DNA from: Planctomicrobium sp.
Lineage (GTDB): Bacteria; Planctomycetota; Planctomycetia; Planctomycetales; Planctomycetaceae
Assembly (NCBI GenBank): GCA_029259835.1
Contig: JAJDEL010000858.1
Location: forward strand, 1 to 14,243
Direction of reading: 5' to 3'
Length of the DNA: 14,243 nucleotides
In this document: positions 13,872 through 14,243 of the stretch, piece after piece
Numbering within the stretch: position 1 is the stretch's first letter
Layout of the letters: each line of letters begins with the position of its first letter
The notes under the pieces: generated by a model
Told to the model about the DNA's origin: nothing
What the model saw: the letters and a program-made list of their open reading frames with translations, nothing else
The model's database searches: none
Program-made: the position numbers and the translations under genes

Positions 13872-14243
13872 ATGAGTGACACACGAAATCTTTTTCACAA
13901 GGTCTGGGATCTTCACACCGTTGGAACGTTGCCTTCCGGGCAGACGCAACTGTTTGTCGGCTTGCACCTCATTCACGAAGTGACCAGCCCGCAGGCATTT
14001 GAAATGCTGCGTGAGCGCGATCTCAAAGTTCACGCTCCGGCACAAACGGTTGCCACAGTCGATCACATTGTTCCAACGGACGTTCAGGCACGCCCGTTTC
14101 AGGATCTTCTTGCCGAACAGATGATGTCGACGATTGAGAAGAACTGCCAGGAATTTGGCATCACTTTGATGGACCTCAAAGACAGCCGTCAGGGAGTTGT
14201 CCATGTTGTCGGTCCAGAACAGGGACTGACGCAACCGGGCATG
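13872..14243 (+). CDS. leuC: 3-isopropylmalate dehydratase large subunit, 5' part
   Basis: LeuC, with LeuD, isomerises 2-isopropylmalate to 3-isopropylmalate in leucine synthesis and carries a 4Fe-4S cluster. Only the first 124 residues are in the window, and the frame is open to the last base. The N-terminus is characteristic: [13 protein letters not shown] (6-18), [29 protein letters not shown] (20-48), then [12 protein letters not shown] (60-71) and the [12 protein letters not shown] segment, ending [16 protein letters not shown]. The cluster-binding cysteines lie beyond the window. The ATG at 13872 is fixed by the conserved N-terminus; upstream there is only a weak GAG about 11 bases away. 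The preceding leader ORF and its strong Shine-Dalgarno suggest that leuC translation is coupled to it. leuD and other leu genes cannot be seen. Confidence 0.94.
   Translation, partial: MSDTRNLFHKVWDLHTVGTLPSGQTQLFVGLHLIHEVTSPQAFEMLRERDLKVHAPAQTVATVDHIVPTDVQARPFQDLLAEQMMSTIEKNCQEFGITLMDLKDSRQGVVHVVGPEQGLTQPGM

Noticed and set aside
13833..14234. Minus-strand open frame of 133 codons opposite leuC
   Set aside because: It is the antisense shadow of a clearly conserved leuC N-terminus and shows no protein family features.
1..14243. CRISPR array, tRNA or rRNA gene, insertion sequence, prophage or defence island
   Set aside because: No regularly spaced repeats, cloverleaf with tRNA consensus, rRNA core, transposase, integrase or nuclease genes were found. 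The gene content is mostly housekeeping and signalling.

Overview
The window most likely comes from a planctomycete (order Planctomycetales). The sequence gives three kinds of support. First, several proteins have a familiar planctomycete look: a small three-helix membrane protein ending in a GLLGADPNSI-type tail, a thioredoxin-YHS fusion, a bacterial Suppressor-of-fused protein, and a cysteinyl-tRNA synthetase with a rebuilt KMSKS loop. Second, short palindromic repeats are scattered between genes. Third, biosynthetic genes (hisA, leuC, ftsW-murG) stand outside their usual operons. This is an inference from pattern recognition; no database search was run.

Layout. 1-1082 is the 3' part of cysS. 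1146-1568 encodes a small membrane protein, and 1719-2801 a Suppressor-of-fused domain protein that ends facing murG. 2988-5247 (minus strand) holds ftsW followed by murG, overlapping by 35 bases: the lipid II-making glycosyltransferase and the SEDS peptidoglycan polymerase. After a 333-base divergent gap comes a secreted thioredoxin-like protein with two YHS-like modules (5581-6453), followed by a good hairpin-T terminator. 6573-6998 (minus) is a DUF2784 membrane protein. 7380-9452 encodes a 690-residue signalling protein (degenerate HD-GYP, PAS, active-looking GGEEF diguanylate cyclase, unknown C-terminal domain). It converges with hisA (9457-10194, minus) with only four bases between the stops. 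10384-11502 is a GT4 glycosyltransferase and 11627-13300 a GT39-type membrane glycosyltransferase, probably acting together on a surface glycan. 13301-13871 is non-genic except for repeats and a short leader ORF, and leuC begins at 13872 and runs off the window.

The most interesting unexplained signal is just before leuC. A 14-codon ORF (MIFAAPLHQCCCMR) has three consecutive Cys codons and the best Shine-Dalgarno sequence in the window. It ends 12 bases before leuC, which has a poor ribosome binding site of its own. Two stem-loops overlap the ORF and cannot form together, one of them burying its start codon. This resembles an amino-acid-sensing leader peptide, but sensing cysteine for an Fe-S enzyme of leucine synthesis. 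Other points of note are the non-canonical KMSKS region of CysS, the lost GYP motif in the signalling protein, the isolated ftsW-murG pair, and a family of palindromes placed directly before gene starts.
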